Of a DNA stretch of 64,000 nucleotides, positions 33,799 to 42,057 are shown in pieces. Each line of letters opens with the position of its first letter. Position 1 is the stretch's first letter. Origin of the DNA: Bradyrhizobium hipponense (GTDB lineage: Bacteria; Pseudomonadota; Alphaproteobacteria; Rhizobiales; Xanthobacteraceae); assembly GCF_008123965.1 (NCBI RefSeq), contig NZ_VSTH01000142.1, positions 40,738-104,737 of the forward strand. Reading direction: 5' to 3'. The notes beneath the pieces were generated by a model. The model was not told the origin of the DNA. It did no database searches and saw nothing but the letters and a program-made list of their open reading frames with translations. A program made the translations under genes and the position numbers.

Positions 33799-34344
33799 AT
33801 GTCGGCGCTGATCTGCGTCGCGCGGATCGGCGCCGCGCATGGCGTGCGCGGCGCGGTCAAATTGTGGACCTTCACCGAGGATCCCTTGGCCGTACGGCGC
33901 TACGGTCCGCTTCTGTCCAAGGACGGCAAGCGCCAGTTCGAGGTAGCAACGGCGCGCGAAGCCAAGGATCACCTCGTCGCGACGTTCAAGGGCATCGCGA
34001 CCCGCGATGAGGCCGAACGTCTCAACGGCATCGAGCTCTACGTCGCGCGCGAAAAGCTGCCCGCGACCGATGCGGACGAATATTACCACGCCGATCTGAT
34101 CGGGCTCGCCGCTGTCACCACGGCGGGCGAAGCGCTCGGACGCGTGCTCGCGATCCATAATTTCGGTGCCGGCGACATCATCGAGATCTCGCCGCCCAAC
34201 GGCACGACGATGCTGTTGCCGTTCACCAACGCTGTGGTGCCGGAGGTCGATATTGCCGGCGGACGCGTGGTGATCAGTCTGCCGCAGGAGATCGAGGGCG
34301 AGGACGCCTCTCCGGGTCGTCCCGGCGAAAGCCGGGACCCATAA
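33799..34344 (+). CDS. rimM: Ribosome maturation factor RimM
   Basis: 181 residues. N-terminal RimM domain (ARIGAAHGVRGAVKLWTFTE) and C-terminal PRC-barrel (VPEVDIAGGRVVI). It binds S19 and 30S precursors during 16S processing. The last nine residues (GRPGESRDP) and the stop codon TAA lie inside R1 repeat copy 3, which starts at 34316; the ancestral stop was therefore lost or lies upstream. The PRC-barrel is intact, so the protein is probably functional. Confidence 0.95.
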   Translation: MSALICVARIGAAHGVRGAVKLWTFTEDPLAVRRYGPLLSKDGKRQFEVATAREAKDHLVATFKGIATRDEAERLNGIELYVAREKLPATDADEYYHADLIGLAAVTTAGEALGRVLAIHNFGAGDIIEISPPNGTTMLLPFTNAVVPEVDIAGGRVVISLPQEIEGEDASPGRPGESRDP

Positions 34345-34455
34345 CCACAGGCCAGAATTTTGGCTAAGCTGATCGCTCCAACCGTCGCAAAACGAAGTGC
34401 GGTGGTTATGGGTCCCGGATATGCGCTCCGCTTCGCTGCGCTTGTCCGGGACGAC
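34316..34455 (+). repeat. Palindromic intergenic repeat, family R1 copy 3
   Basis: GTCGTCCCGGCGAAAGCCGGGA with CCATAACCACAG at the left, GGTGGTTATGGGTCCCGG at the right, ending CCGGGACGAC. The best-preserved copy in the window. It lies across the rimM 3' end and the gap before trmD. Confidence 0.92.
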
Positions 34456-34470
34456 AACAATTGAGATTCC

Positions 34471-35226
34471 ATGACCAACCCCTCACCCTGGCGCGCGACG
34501 GTGCTGACGCTGTTCCCGGAGATGTTTCCGGGACCGCTCGGCGTGAGCCTCGCCGGCCGGGGGCTGGCATCCGGGCTCTGGGAGCTGGAGGCGCGGGACA
34601 TCCGGGCCTCGGCCACCGACCGCCACCGCAGCGTCGACGACACCCCGGCCGGCGGCGGTCCGGGCATGGTGCTGCGGGCGGATGTTCTGGCCGCCGCGAT
34701 CGATGCCGCCGAGATCGGCCAGGATCTGTCAAAACGCCGCCCCCGCCTGCTCATGAGTCCGCGCGGTCGGCCATTGACCCAGGCCCGGGTCGTGGAGCTT
34801 GCCCAGGCTCCCGGTCCCCTGATCGTCTGCGGACGGTTCGAGGGGGTCGACCAGCGGGTCATCGACCAGCGGGGCCTGGAGGAGGTCTCGATCGGCGATT
34901 ACGTGCTGTCCGGGGGGGAGATCGCGGCCATGGCGCTGATTGACGCCTGCGTCCGGCTATTACCGGGAGTCATGGGCAAGGAGGCCTCGGGAACCGAGGA
35001 AAGCTTCTCCGAAGGCCTGCTCGAATACCCCCAATACACCCGGCCGCAGCTGTTCGAGGGTGTCCCGATCCCCCAAATTCTCACTTCGGGCGACCACGCC
35101 AAGGTCGCGGCCTGGCGGCGGGCGGAATCCGAGGCTCTAACGGCGGCTCGGCGGCCGGATTTGCGGACAAAGGCCCCGAATCAAACCTCCGGCCAAAAAA
35201 CGCCAAAAAGCACGACAGACGGGTGA
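34471..35226 (+). CDS. trmD: tRNA (guanine37-N1)-methyltransferase
   Basis: 251 residues. SPOUT fold: TLFPEMFPGPL at the start, GRFEGVDQRV and GDYVLSGGE in the knot. It methylates G37 of tRNAs reading CUN, CCN and CGG, which prevents +1 frameshifts. The last 25 residues are polar, basic and probably disordered. The ribosome site is weak; a repeat ends 15 bases upstream of ATG 34471, so its 5' region was remodelled. Fourth gene of the ffh-rplS block. Confidence 0.96.
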   Translation: MTNPSPWRATVLTLFPEMFPGPLGVSLAGRGLASGLWELEARDIRASATDRHRSVDDTPAGGGPGMVLRADVLAAAIDAAEIGQDLSKRRPRLLMSPRGRPLTQARVVELAQAPGPLIVCGRFEGVDQRVIDQRGLEEVSIGDYVLSGGEIAAMALIDACVRLLPGVMGKEASGTEESFSEGLLEYPQYTRPQLFEGVPIPQILTSGDHAKVAAWRRAESEALTAARRPDLRTKAPNQTSGQKTPKSTTDG

Positions 35227-35334
35227 CAAACGCTCCAGCTTGCCTTATAGCAGCGGCCAAATCCGCAATGGCTGGATAGACGAATTTTGCGCAGCCCCCG
35301 TTTCCAAGGCTGGGCGCGCGGATGGAGATTACCC

Positions 35335-35718
35335 ATGAACCTGATCAAGCAGCTCGAACAAGAGCAATTCGACAAGCTTTCCGCCGGCAAGGTCATTCCG
35401 GAATTCGGCCCCGGCGATACCGTGATCGTCAACGTGAAGGTCGTCGAAGGCGACCGCACCCGTGTGCAGGCCTATGAAGGCGTCTGCATCGGCCGTTCCG
35501 GCGGTGGCCTGAACGAGAGCTTCACCGTCCGCAAGATTTCGTACGGCGAGGGTGTCGAGCGCGTGTTCCCGGTGATGTCGCCGATGATCGACTCGATCAA
35601 GGTGGTGCGCCGCGGCAAGGTGCGTCGCGCCAAGCTCTATTACCTCCGCAATCTCCGCGGCAAGTCGGCCCGTATCGTCGAGAAGAAGCAGGACCGCCCC
35701 GCCGCCGTCAACGAGTAG
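35335..35718 (+). CDS. rplS: 50S ribosomal protein L19
   Basis: 127 residues. L19 features NLIKQLEQEQ at the start, FGPGDTVIV, VQAYEGVCI and RRGKVRRAKLYYLR are all present. The start at ATG 35335 is the conserved one; the open frame to 35287 adds an unrelated basic stretch. Located at the 30S-50S interface. A strong terminator follows at once. Confidence 0.98.
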   Translation: MNLIKQLEQEQFDKLSAGKVIPEFGPGDTVIVNVKVVEGDRTRVQAYEGVCIGRSGGGLNESFTVRKISYGEGVERVFPVMSPMIDSIKVVRRGKVRRAKLYYLRNLRGKSARIVEKKQDRPAAVNE

Positions 35719-35740
35719 TCTCGGAGACAGGCAAGTTTCG

Positions 35741-35771
35741 AAAAGCGCGGGGCCGGGCCCCGCGCTTTTTT
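35741..35771 (+). terminator. Rho-independent terminator after rplS
   Basis: 13-bp stem AAAAGCGCGGGGC/GCCCCGCGCTTTT, 3-nt loop, and six T at 35766-35771. Ends the ffh-rpsP-rimM-trmD-rplS transcript. Confidence 0.92.
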
Positions 35772-36039
35772 GTTGCGTCAGCCGTGCGCGTCAAAGCCCT
35801 CGCGATTCCAGTTCGGCCTGCTATATATTCTTGGAATGTTTCCAGATCTGACCAGCTTCGCATCCATCACGCGAATCGTCATCGACGATCGCTCGCGGCT
35901 GCCTGGCCGGTTTTTCGGACGCTTCGCGACCTCGGCAACGTCAGAGCTTAGTCCCGCAGCTTAAACGCTGCGCTGAAGACGACTTTGTTGCCCCGCGCCT
36001 GATCGCGCATATCCGCTACACATTCCGGAGCTGACGCTC
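35772..36039. other. Gap upstream of leuC
   Basis: An open frame of about 42 codons from ATG 35836 has no Leu-codon run and is not supported as a leader peptide. No clear promoter or attenuator was identified. The leuC promoter must lie here, since a strong terminator closes the block to the left. Confidence 0.5.
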
Positions 36040-37446
36040 ATGTCCAAGCCGACCACGTTGTACGACAAGATCTGGAACGACCATCTGGTGCACGAAGCCG
36101 ATGACGGCACCTGCCTGCTCTATATCGACCGCCATCTAGTGCACGAGGTGACCTCGCCGCAGGCGTTCGAGGGCCTGCGCGCCACAGGGCGCAAGGTCCA
36201 CGCGCCGGAGAAGACGCTCGCTGTCGTCGACCACAACGTGCCGACCACCGACCGCACCAAGCCGAATCCCGACCCTGAAAGCATCGAGCAGATCAAGGCG
36301 CTGGCGGATAACGCCAAGGAATTCGGCATCGAATATTACAACGAGTTCGACAAGCGCCAGGGCATCGTCCACGTCATCGGCCCCGAGCAGGGCTTTACAT
36401 TGCCCGGCACCACCATCGTCTGCGGCGACAGCCACACCTCGACGCATGGCGCATTCGGCGCGCTGGCGCATGGCATTGGCACGTCGGAAGTCGAGCACGT
36501 GCTGGCGACGCAGACACTGATCCAGAAGAAGGCCAAGAACATGCGCGTCACCGTCGACGGCAAACTGCCGGACGGCGTGACGGGCAAGGACATCATCCTG
36601 GCCATCATCGGCGAGATCGGCACTGCAGGCGGCACCGGCTACGTGCTGGAATACGCCGGCGACGCGATCCGCGCGCTGTCGATGGAAGGCCGCATGACGG
36701 TCTGCAACATGTCGATCGAGGGCGGCGCGCGCGCCGGCCTGGTCGCGCCGGACCAGAAGGCCTACGACTTCTTGCGCGATCGTCCCAAGGCACCGAAGGG
36801 CGCGGCCTGGGATGCGGCGATGCGCTATTGGGAGGGTTTGCGTTCCGACGAGGGTGCGCATTTCGACCACGAGCTGCACCTCGATGCGGCAAAGCTGCCG
36901 CCGATCGTGACCTGGGGCACCAGCCCTGAGGACGTGATTTCGGTGACCGGCATCGTGCCCGATCCCGACAAGATCGCGGACGAGGCCAAGCGTCTGTCGA
37001 AGCACCGCGCGCTGAAATATATGGGCCTGACCGCGGGCACGAAGATCACCGACATCAAGCTCGACCGCATCTTCATCGGCTCCTGCACCAACGGCCGCAT
37101 CGAGGATCTGCGCGCCGCCGCCAAGATCGCGGAAGGCAAGCAGGTCTCGGCGAACGTCAACGCCATGGTCGTGCCGGGCTCCGGCATCGTGAAGGAGCAG
37201 GCCGAGGCGGAAGGTCTGGACAAGATCTTCATCAAGGCCGGCTTCGAATGGCGCGAGCCGGGCTGCTCGATGTGCCTCGCCATGAACCCGGACAAGCTGA
37301 AGCCGGAAGAGCGCTGCGCCTCGACCTCGAACCGCAACTTCGAGGGCCGCCAGGGCTTCAAGGGCCGCACCCATCTGGTGTCGCCGGCGATGGCGGCAGC
37401 GGCCGCGATTGCGGGGCATTTCGTCGATGTGCGGGAGTGGCGGTAG
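36040..37446 (+). CDS. leuC: 3-isopropylmalate dehydratase large subunit
   Basis: 468 residues, aconitase fold. The three cluster cysteines are seen in GSCTNGRIED and in CSMC, and the CGDSHTSTHGAFG loop is typical. With LeuD (39563) it interconverts 2- and 3-isopropylmalate in leucine synthesis. ATG 36040 is at the conserved start. leuC and leuD are 2.1 kb apart, not adjacent. Confidence 0.98.
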   Translation: MSKPTTLYDKIWNDHLVHEADDGTCLLYIDRHLVHEVTSPQAFEGLRATGRKVHAPEKTLAVVDHNVPTTDRTKPNPDPESIEQIKALADNAKEFGIEYYNEFDKRQGIVHVIGPEQGFTLPGTTIVCGDSHTSTHGAFGALAHGIGTSEVEHVLATQTLIQKKAKNMRVTVDGKLPDGVTGKDIILAIIGEIGTAGGTGYVLEYAGDAIRALSMEGRMTVCNMSIEGGARAGLVAPDQKAYDFLRDRPKAPKGAAWDAAMRYWEGLRSDEGAHFDHELHLDAAKLPPIVTWGTSPEDVISVTGIVPDPDKIADEAKRLSKHRALKYMGLTAGTKITDIKLDRIFIGSCTNGRIEDLRAAAKIAEGKQVSANVNAMVVPGSGIVKEQAEAEGLDKIFIKAGFEWREPGCSMCLAMNPDKLKPEERCASTSNRNFEGRQGFKGRTHLVSPAMAAAAAIAGHFVDVREWR

Positions 37447-37507
37447 GCTGCTTCCTGCAATTTGAGCTAAAGCGGCAAACGACCGTTAATCGGCATCGCC
37501 GACATTG

Positions 37508-37534
37508 CGTCCTCGCGAGCATTTCGCGAGGACG
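37508..37534 (+). promoter_or_regulatory. Hairpin covering the ribosome site of the 37541 gene
   Basis: CGTCCTCGCGA (37508-37518) and its exact complement (37524-37534) enclose a 5-nt loop. The 3' arm contains GAGGA at 37528-37532, the only Shine-Dalgarno sequence for ATG 37541. It could also be the leuC terminator without a T-run. Confidence 0.55.
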
Positions 37535-37540
37535 CCCGCC

Positions 37541-37750
37541 ATGGCCAACAAGCCTGAATATGTCGATCTGATCGGCGAGGCGACCCGCCAGCACCGGCGT
37601 CGGTCTGCGCCGCTGCGGGCCGTCGCCAGGCCCGAGGTAGAGGAGACCTCGCGGCTCAGTCGCTGGCCGCCGGCGATGCTCAAGCAGTGGAAGCTCGATA
37701 CCTTGATGCGGTGGAAGCCGGCGTCGTGGAAGCTGAAGGATTGGCTTTAG
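37541..37750 (+). CDS. Small basic Trp-containing protein
   Basis: 69 residues, no signal peptide, rich in Arg, Lys and Trp; the C-terminal half has the pattern WKLDTLMRWKPASWKLKDW. I know no family for it. GAGGA 8 bases before ATG 37541 supports translation, and the frame lies directly downstream of leuC. The composition could mean nucleic-acid or membrane binding, but that is a guess. Chance of being a non-coding frame is not negligible. Confidence 0.5.
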   Translation: MANKPEYVDLIGEATRQHRRRSAPLRAVARPEVEETSRLSRWPPAMLKQWKLDTLMRWKPASWKLKDWL

Positions 37751-37759
37751 CGATTTCTC

Positions 37760-37884
37760 CGTCATGCCCGGGCTTGTCCCGGGCATCCACGAGTTCACTT
37801 CGTAGCTCCAAGAAACGTGGATGGCCGGGACATAGGCGAGCGGAAGCGACGCCGTCCTTTGGACGGCTATGCCCGGCCATGACG
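37760..37884. repeat. Palindromic intergenic repeat, family R7
   Basis: CGTCATGCCCGGGCTTGTCC at the left and GGCTATGCCCGGCCATGACG at the right, with complementary CATCCACG and CGTGGATG inside. Single copy here. Confidence 0.85.
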
Positions 37885-37909
37885 AGTGCGGAGCTAGCTG
37901 CGGCTCACA

Positions 37910-38458
37910 TTACCAATACCGGTATGGATAGTGCCAGCGATGCCAGCGGCAGATGCGGCGCGGGCCGTAATAGGTCCAGACGACCCGGCAGCGGCGCGGA
38001 TGGCTGTAATAGGGATAGTAGCCGCCGTAATAGTAGCGCCGGTGGAAGTGGCGATAGCCGTAATGGGGGCGATAGACTCCGTAGCGATGATGGCCGCCAT
38101 AGCGGTGAAATCCGCCGTAGCGATAGCCACCGCCGTGAAAGACCGGCGCGGCGCGGAAGCCGCCGCCGTGAAAGCCGCCGCCATGGAAACCGCCGCCGCG
38201 GAAGCCGCCAAAATGCGTACCGCCACCGTGGAAACCTCCGCCGCCATGGAAGCCTCCACCGTGTCCGCCACCGCCGCCGTAGCGAACCTGCGTGGTCACG
38301 TCGTCGGCGACAGCCTTTGCCGCCGGCAACACCGTCGGATTGATTGGGGTCATCGCTTCAGCGCGCTGCGCAGTCCCGGCCGACAGCATCAGCGTGGCAG
38401 TGGCCGCAAGACCGAGCAAGCGCATCGGGCTTGTCCCGAGGCCGAAGATCCTCAGCAT
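37910..38458 (-). CDS. Secreted Gly/His/Tyr-rich protein
   Basis: 182 residues. A signal peptide ends near AQRAEA, then a Gly/His/Phe-rich repeat region (units of about GGGFHGG, roughly residues 58-110) and a Tyr/His/Arg-rich C-terminus with two cysteines. The ATG at 38458 follows GGAGGAG. Composition suggests a metal-binding or surface-coating protein; such proteins are common in rhizobia and have no assigned function. Confidence 0.78.
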   Translation of the reverse strand: MLRIFGLGTSPMRLLGLAATATLMLSAGTAQRAEAMTPINPTVLPAAKAVADDVTTQVRYGGGGGHGGGFHGGGGFHGGGTHFGGFRGGGFHGGGFHGGGFRAAPVFHGGGYRYGGFHRYGGHHRYGVYRPHYGYRHFHRRYYYGGYYPYYSHPRRCRVVWTYYGPRRICRWHRWHYPYRYW

Positions 38459-38634
38459 GGACTCCTCCCTGAATCTGGACAGCGGAGTTGCGACGCTCGT
38501 TCGCGGCGCGAACCATCCCTGCGCTCGCTCCGAGATCAAGCTAAGGGCAGCGACGTGAATGCCCCATGAATGAAGGACGTTCCGCGCACCGCGCTGCGGC
38601 CAGCGCAAGATGGGTAGCGCATTAAAAAGTGGTG

Positions 38635-38946
38635 TCAGCCCCGGCGCCAGTAGCAGCTCATATGCGGCACGATCACGGTGCCGCTGGGCCGGAATTCCTG
38701 TACGTAGGTCGCGTTGCATTCGCGGACCGCGTCGGGACCCGGATTGTAGCGCGGGTAGACGCCGTCCGGGCTGTAATAAGGGGTGACGCGCAAGCGCGCC
38801 GGGGACCGCTTCCGCGGTGCCGGGGCGTCAGGCGAGGCCTGGGCCAATCGGATTTCGGGGCCGGCCGTCTGGGCTTCGGCGCTCCCGCAAAATGGCGAAA
38901 ACAACCCCATGCAAAGTAGAACCAGTACCGCTGTTCCCGCCCGCAT
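38635..38946 (-). CDS. Exported small protein, unknown family
   Basis: 103 residues. Signal peptide (hydrophobic core about residues 5-20, ending SAEAQ), then a Pro/Arg-rich stretch and a C-terminus with RECNATYVQEFRPSGT and MSCYWRRG; the two cysteines could pair. No family recognised. ATG 38946 is chosen since the upstream 27 bases of frame add only a non-hydrophobic extension. Codon use is like the neighbours. Confidence 0.65.
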   Translation of the reverse strand: MRAGTAVLVLLCMGLFSPFCGSAEAQTAGPEIRLAQASPDAPAPRKRSPARLRVTPYYSPDGVYPRYNPGPDAVRECNATYVQEFRPSGTVIVPHMSCYWRRG

Positions 38947-39070
38947 CGCACCACCCACCTGAAACGTCCCCATCGAGCCGCCGTACGCTCCCCGTTTTGG
39001 CGGCGCCCGTCAACCTCGCCGCGCTTATAAAGCCAGATGCATCGCCGGGAAACCCGGGCTAAGAGAGGGC

Positions 39071-39472
39071 ATGTGGACGGAATTGAAAGCGCCCTCGCTG
39101 GCTGAGATGGAAGCGATGGCACATGACGTGTTCGAGCGCCTGCCAGCGAAATTTCGCGACCTCTGCGAGGGTGTGATCATTCGCGTCGACGACTTCCCGA
39201 CCGAGGAGGTGCTCGACGAGATGGAATGCGAAAGCGAGTTCGACCTGCTCGGCTTGTTCCAGGGCGTCGGCCTGCCGCAGCAGAGTCTTGGCGACGTGGC
39301 ACGGCTGCCCAACATGGTCTGGCTCTACCGGCGGCCGATCCTCGACTACTGGGCCGAGCATGATGAAAGCCTCGGCCATATCGTCCGCCACGTCCTGATC
39401 CACGAGATCGGCCACCATTTCGGCCTCTCGGACGACGATATGGAAGCGATCGAGGCGCAAGAGCCGGGCTAA
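39071..39472 (+). CDS. Small zincin-like metallopeptidase (PF06262 type)
   Basis: 133 residues, the usual length of this family. The zinc motif HEIGHHFGLSDDD supplies HExxH and the third, acidic ligand region. Predicted cytosolic; substrates are unknown. It stands alone just upstream of leuD, separated by 90 bases on the same strand. Confidence 0.88.
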   Translation: MWTELKAPSLAEMEAMAHDVFERLPAKFRDLCEGVIIRVDDFPTEEVLDEMECESEFDLLGLFQGVGLPQQSLGDVARLPNMVWLYRRPILDYWAEHDESLGHIVRHVLIHEIGHHFGLSDDDMEAIEAQEPG

Positions 39473-39562
39473 GCAGACGAGATCTGCCGAATTCGGCCTA
39501 GGATTTCCGGCCCGATCGCGATACATACGCGGTTCCCCAGAACCACCCCGGGAAGCGCAACC

Positions 39563-40168
39563 ATGGACAAGTTCACTACGCTGGAAGGCGTCGCGGCGCC
39601 GCTCAAGATCATCAATGTCGACACCGACATGATCATTCCGAAGCAGTACCTCAAGACGATCAAGCGCACCGGCCTTGGCAAGGGGCTCTTCTCCGAGCAG
39701 CGCTATAAGGACGATGGCAGCGAGAATCCGGATTTCGTGCTGAACCAGCCGGCCTATCGCAATGCGAAGGTGCTGGTGGCCGGCGACAATTTCGGCTGCG
39801 GCTCGAGCCGCGAGCACGCGCCGTGGGCGCTGCTCGATTTCGGCATTCGCTGCGTGATCTCGACCTCGTTCGGCGACATCTTCTACAACAACTGCTTCAA
39901 GAACGGCATTCTGCCGATCCGTGTGGCCCAAGAGGACCTCGACAAGCTGTTCGACGACGCCGAGCGCGGCGCCAATGCGACGCTGACGATCGACTTGCCG
40001 AACCAGGAGATCCGCGGTCCCGACGGCGGCAAGGTCAAGTTCGAGATCGATCCGTTCCGCAAGCACTGCCTGATGAACGGTCTCGACGATATCGGGCTGA
40101 CGATGGAGAAGAAGGCCTCGATCGACATTTACGAGGAGAAGCTCAAGAGCGAACGCGCCTGGGCCTGA
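39563..40168 (+). CDS. leuD: 3-isopropylmalate dehydratase small subunit
   Basis: 201 residues. Swivel domain with VDTDMIIPKQYLK, FGCGSSREHAPWAL and FKNGILP, all diagnostic. Works with LeuC (36040). The C-terminal helix ends KSERAWA. A good terminator follows. Confidence 0.98.
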   Translation: MDKFTTLEGVAAPLKIINVDTDMIIPKQYLKTIKRTGLGKGLFSEQRYKDDGSENPDFVLNQPAYRNAKVLVAGDNFGCGSSREHAPWALLDFGIRCVISTSFGDIFYNNCFKNGILPIRVAQEDLDKLFDDAERGANATLTIDLPNQEIRGPDGGKVKFEIDPFRKHCLMNGLDDIGLTMEKKASIDIYEEKLKSERAWA

Positions 40169-40184
40169 TCCCGGCCTTTGTCCG

Positions 40185-40216
40185 AGCCCCGGCGCCATCA
40201 GCGCTGGGGCTTTTTC
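40185..40216 (+). terminator. Rho-independent terminator after leuD
   Basis: 11-bp stem AGCCCCGGCGC/GCGCTGGGGCT with a CATCA loop and TTTTTCTTT. Confidence 0.88.
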
Positions 40217-40242
40217 TTTGCCCTGATTATCCCTTGGTGTTT

Positions 40243-40291
40243 GAGCATGGTCTTTTCGGAAAACCGCTGCACACTTTTCCGGATCATGCTC
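40243..40291. repeat. Palindromic repeat, family R5 copy 1
   Basis: GAGCATGGTCTTTTCGG and CCGGATCATGCTC at the ends, with AAAACCGCTGCACACTTTT inside; an inverted copy is at 42977. This sequence is common upstream of genes in Rhizobiales. It lies just before the glycosyltransferase. Confidence 0.88.
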
Positions 40292-40304
40292 TAAGCTTCC
40301 GCGC

Positions 40305-41090
40305 ATGCTGCCTGACATCGTCACCTTCTGGCATGGCTCGATGGACGCCCTGCGCCAGACCTGTCTGCGTTCGCAGTTAGCTGCCGGCCACAAGGTCACG
40401 GTCTACAGCTTCGATACCATTCCGGGCCTACCCGCCGGCGTCGGCAACGCGGATGCCGAAGCGATCCTGCCGCGTGCCTTCTCGGAACGGTTGCGGCCAC
40501 CGCAGCCGGACGGAAGCTGGCGCGACTGGACCACGCTTCAGTTCAGCGACTTCTTCCGCATGAAGCTGATGGCGAAGGGCCTTGGCCTCTGGCTCGATGC
40601 CGACGTGCTGCTGCTCAAGCCCGCGATGATCGATCCGGCAAAGCCTTATTTTGCCTGGGAGCGGCCGCGCCAGCTCGGCAACTCCGTGATCTATCTGCCG
40701 CCGGAGCACGGCATTGTTGCCGCCTTCGAAGAGCTGATCGAGCAGGAGGAGCTGACGCCGAACTGGCTGTCGCTGCGCCATCGCCTCACCTTTGCGATAC
40801 GGCGCCTGCGCGGCGGCTCCAACCGTCTCTCGGACATTCGCGTTGCGATCTTCGGGCCCGCGGCACTCACCGCGCTCGCCCGCCGCACTGGCGAATTGCA
40901 GAACGCTCTGCCGAAGCAATCATTCTACGCCGTGCATGCCGAGCCGAAGCTTTTCTTCGAGCCATCGAGCTATCTCGGTCTTCTCACCAATCCCGAGATC
41001 ATCGGTCTCCACATCTCGCCAAAAGGCCGCGGCGGCCAGCCACCGATCCCGGGCAGCCTGTATGCGTGGGCCGCGGAGAAATTCGCGTAG
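40305..41090 (+). CDS. DXD-type glycosyltransferase-like protein
   Basis: 261 residues. LDADVLLLKP carries the DXD-like motif of sugar-nucleotide transferases, preceded by SDFFRMKLM as in the Gly_transf_sug/GT32-like group. No signal peptide. No other polysaccharide genes are adjacent, so the acceptor is unknown. Confidence 0.78.
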   Translation: MLPDIVTFWHGSMDALRQTCLRSQLAAGHKVTVYSFDTIPGLPAGVGNADAEAILPRAFSERLRPPQPDGSWRDWTTLQFSDFFRMKLMAKGLGLWLDADVLLLKPAMIDPAKPYFAWERPRQLGNSVIYLPPEHGIVAAFEELIEQEELTPNWLSLRHRLTFAIRRLRGGSNRLSDIRVAIFGPAALTALARRTGELQNALPKQSFYAVHAEPKLFFEPSSYLGLLTNPEIIGLHISPKGRGGQPPIPGSLYAWAAEKFA

Positions 41091-41205
41091 CTCCCTTACG
41101 CTGCAGCCGTCCCGGCCACGAGTGCTGCATTTGATCCAGCGCAACGTACATATGCACCATTGTGCTCTATTCGGCTGCAACCGGACGAGCCCAATGGAGC
41201 CTCGC

Positions 41206-41625
41206 ATGAGCACCGCGAACAGACCCTATCCCGTGGTTCGGGACCTCATCGAATCCTTCGCCAGCTGGCTGAAACATCGCCGCGAACTGAATGAGCTGCT
41301 GCAGCTCGACCGCGCCGATTTCGACCGGATCGCGAGTGATCTCAGGATTGCGCCGGACGATTTGGAAGAACTGGTCCGTCATGGCCGCCACGCCGCCGAC
41401 GAGCTGCCGAAAATGCTGGAGCAGCTCGGCATCAGCGCGGAAGGGCTAGGCCGCGCGCAGCCGCTACTGCTGCGCGACATGGAGCGGGTCTGCGCACTGT
41501 GCAGACACAAGGCTCAATGCGATCGTGATCTCGTCGACGGTTCTGCCGCGGAGAATTACCACGGCTATTGCGCCAATGCGTCGACCCTGGAGTCGCTCGA
41601 TCGCGCCGATCTTGCGCCGAGCTGA
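41206..41625 (+). CDS. DUF6455-like small cysteine protein
   Basis: 139 residues. The C-terminal half has CALCRHKAQC and a later YCANAS, giving three or four cysteines as in DUF6455 proteins, which are found in rhizobia and may bind zinc or a cluster. ATG 41206 follows GGAG at 41195. The frame is open upstream to 40792 but that part overlaps the glycosyltransferase and is spurious. Confidence 0.75.
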   Translation: MSTANRPYPVVRDLIESFASWLKHRRELNELLQLDRADFDRIASDLRIAPDDLEELVRHGRHAADELPKMLEQLGISAEGLGRAQPLLLRDMERVCALCRHKAQCDRDLVDGSAAENYHGYCANASTLESLDRADLAPS

Positions 41626-41675
41626 CGTCTGGTGAACAAGTTTCCGCCGCGAAGTGTCTGCCGGTCACAACCACA

Positions 41676-42026
41676 TCACTCGTGAGTTAGAATGTTGACC
41701 AGCCGCCCGAATGGATCGCGCACGTAAAACCTTCGCACTCCCCACGGCTCCGTGGCAGGTCCATACTCCAATGCGATGCCGGCTCGCTTCATTCTGCGCA
41801 ACGCTTCATCCAGGTCATCGACTTCAATCGAAAGATCCGGCACGGGAGTGCCTGACCCGCCTTCACTTGCGACGCTCAGTTGAGGCACCATTTTCGATTG
41901 CGCTGCAAATGTCGCGATCCATCCCTGGTCCATGACAACCTCCAAGCCGAGGACGTCCTGGTAGAACCGGCGCGCCAGAGAGACGTCCGTCGCCGCGATA
42001 TTCGTGACGATGCGTTTCACTCTCAC
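41676..42026 (-). CDS. VOC (glyoxalase/bleomycin-resistance fold) protein
   Basis: 116 residues: single VOC module with TDVSLARRFYQDVLGLEV at the start and YVRDPFGRLVNI at the end. Members bind divalent metals and act as lyases, dioxygenases or resistance proteins; too short for a specific call. Lower in GC than its neighbours. It ends 50 bases from the DUF6455-like gene on the opposite strand. Confidence 0.82.
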   Translation of the reverse strand: MRVKRIVTNIAATDVSLARRFYQDVLGLEVVMDQGWIATFAAQSKMVPQLSVASEGGSGTPVPDLSIEVDDLDEALRRMKRAGIALEYGPATEPWGVRRFYVRDPFGRLVNILTHE

Positions 42027-42057
42027 GGGACAGCCATCCGCTTCCGACGACGCACCT

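Noticed and set aside
35836..35964. Leucine leader peptide upstream of leuC
   Set aside because: The frame has few Leu codons and no attenuator-like hairpin pair follows.
36136..37419. Minus-strand frame opposite leuC
   Set aside because: No ribosome site or domain; LeuC is complete on the plus strand.
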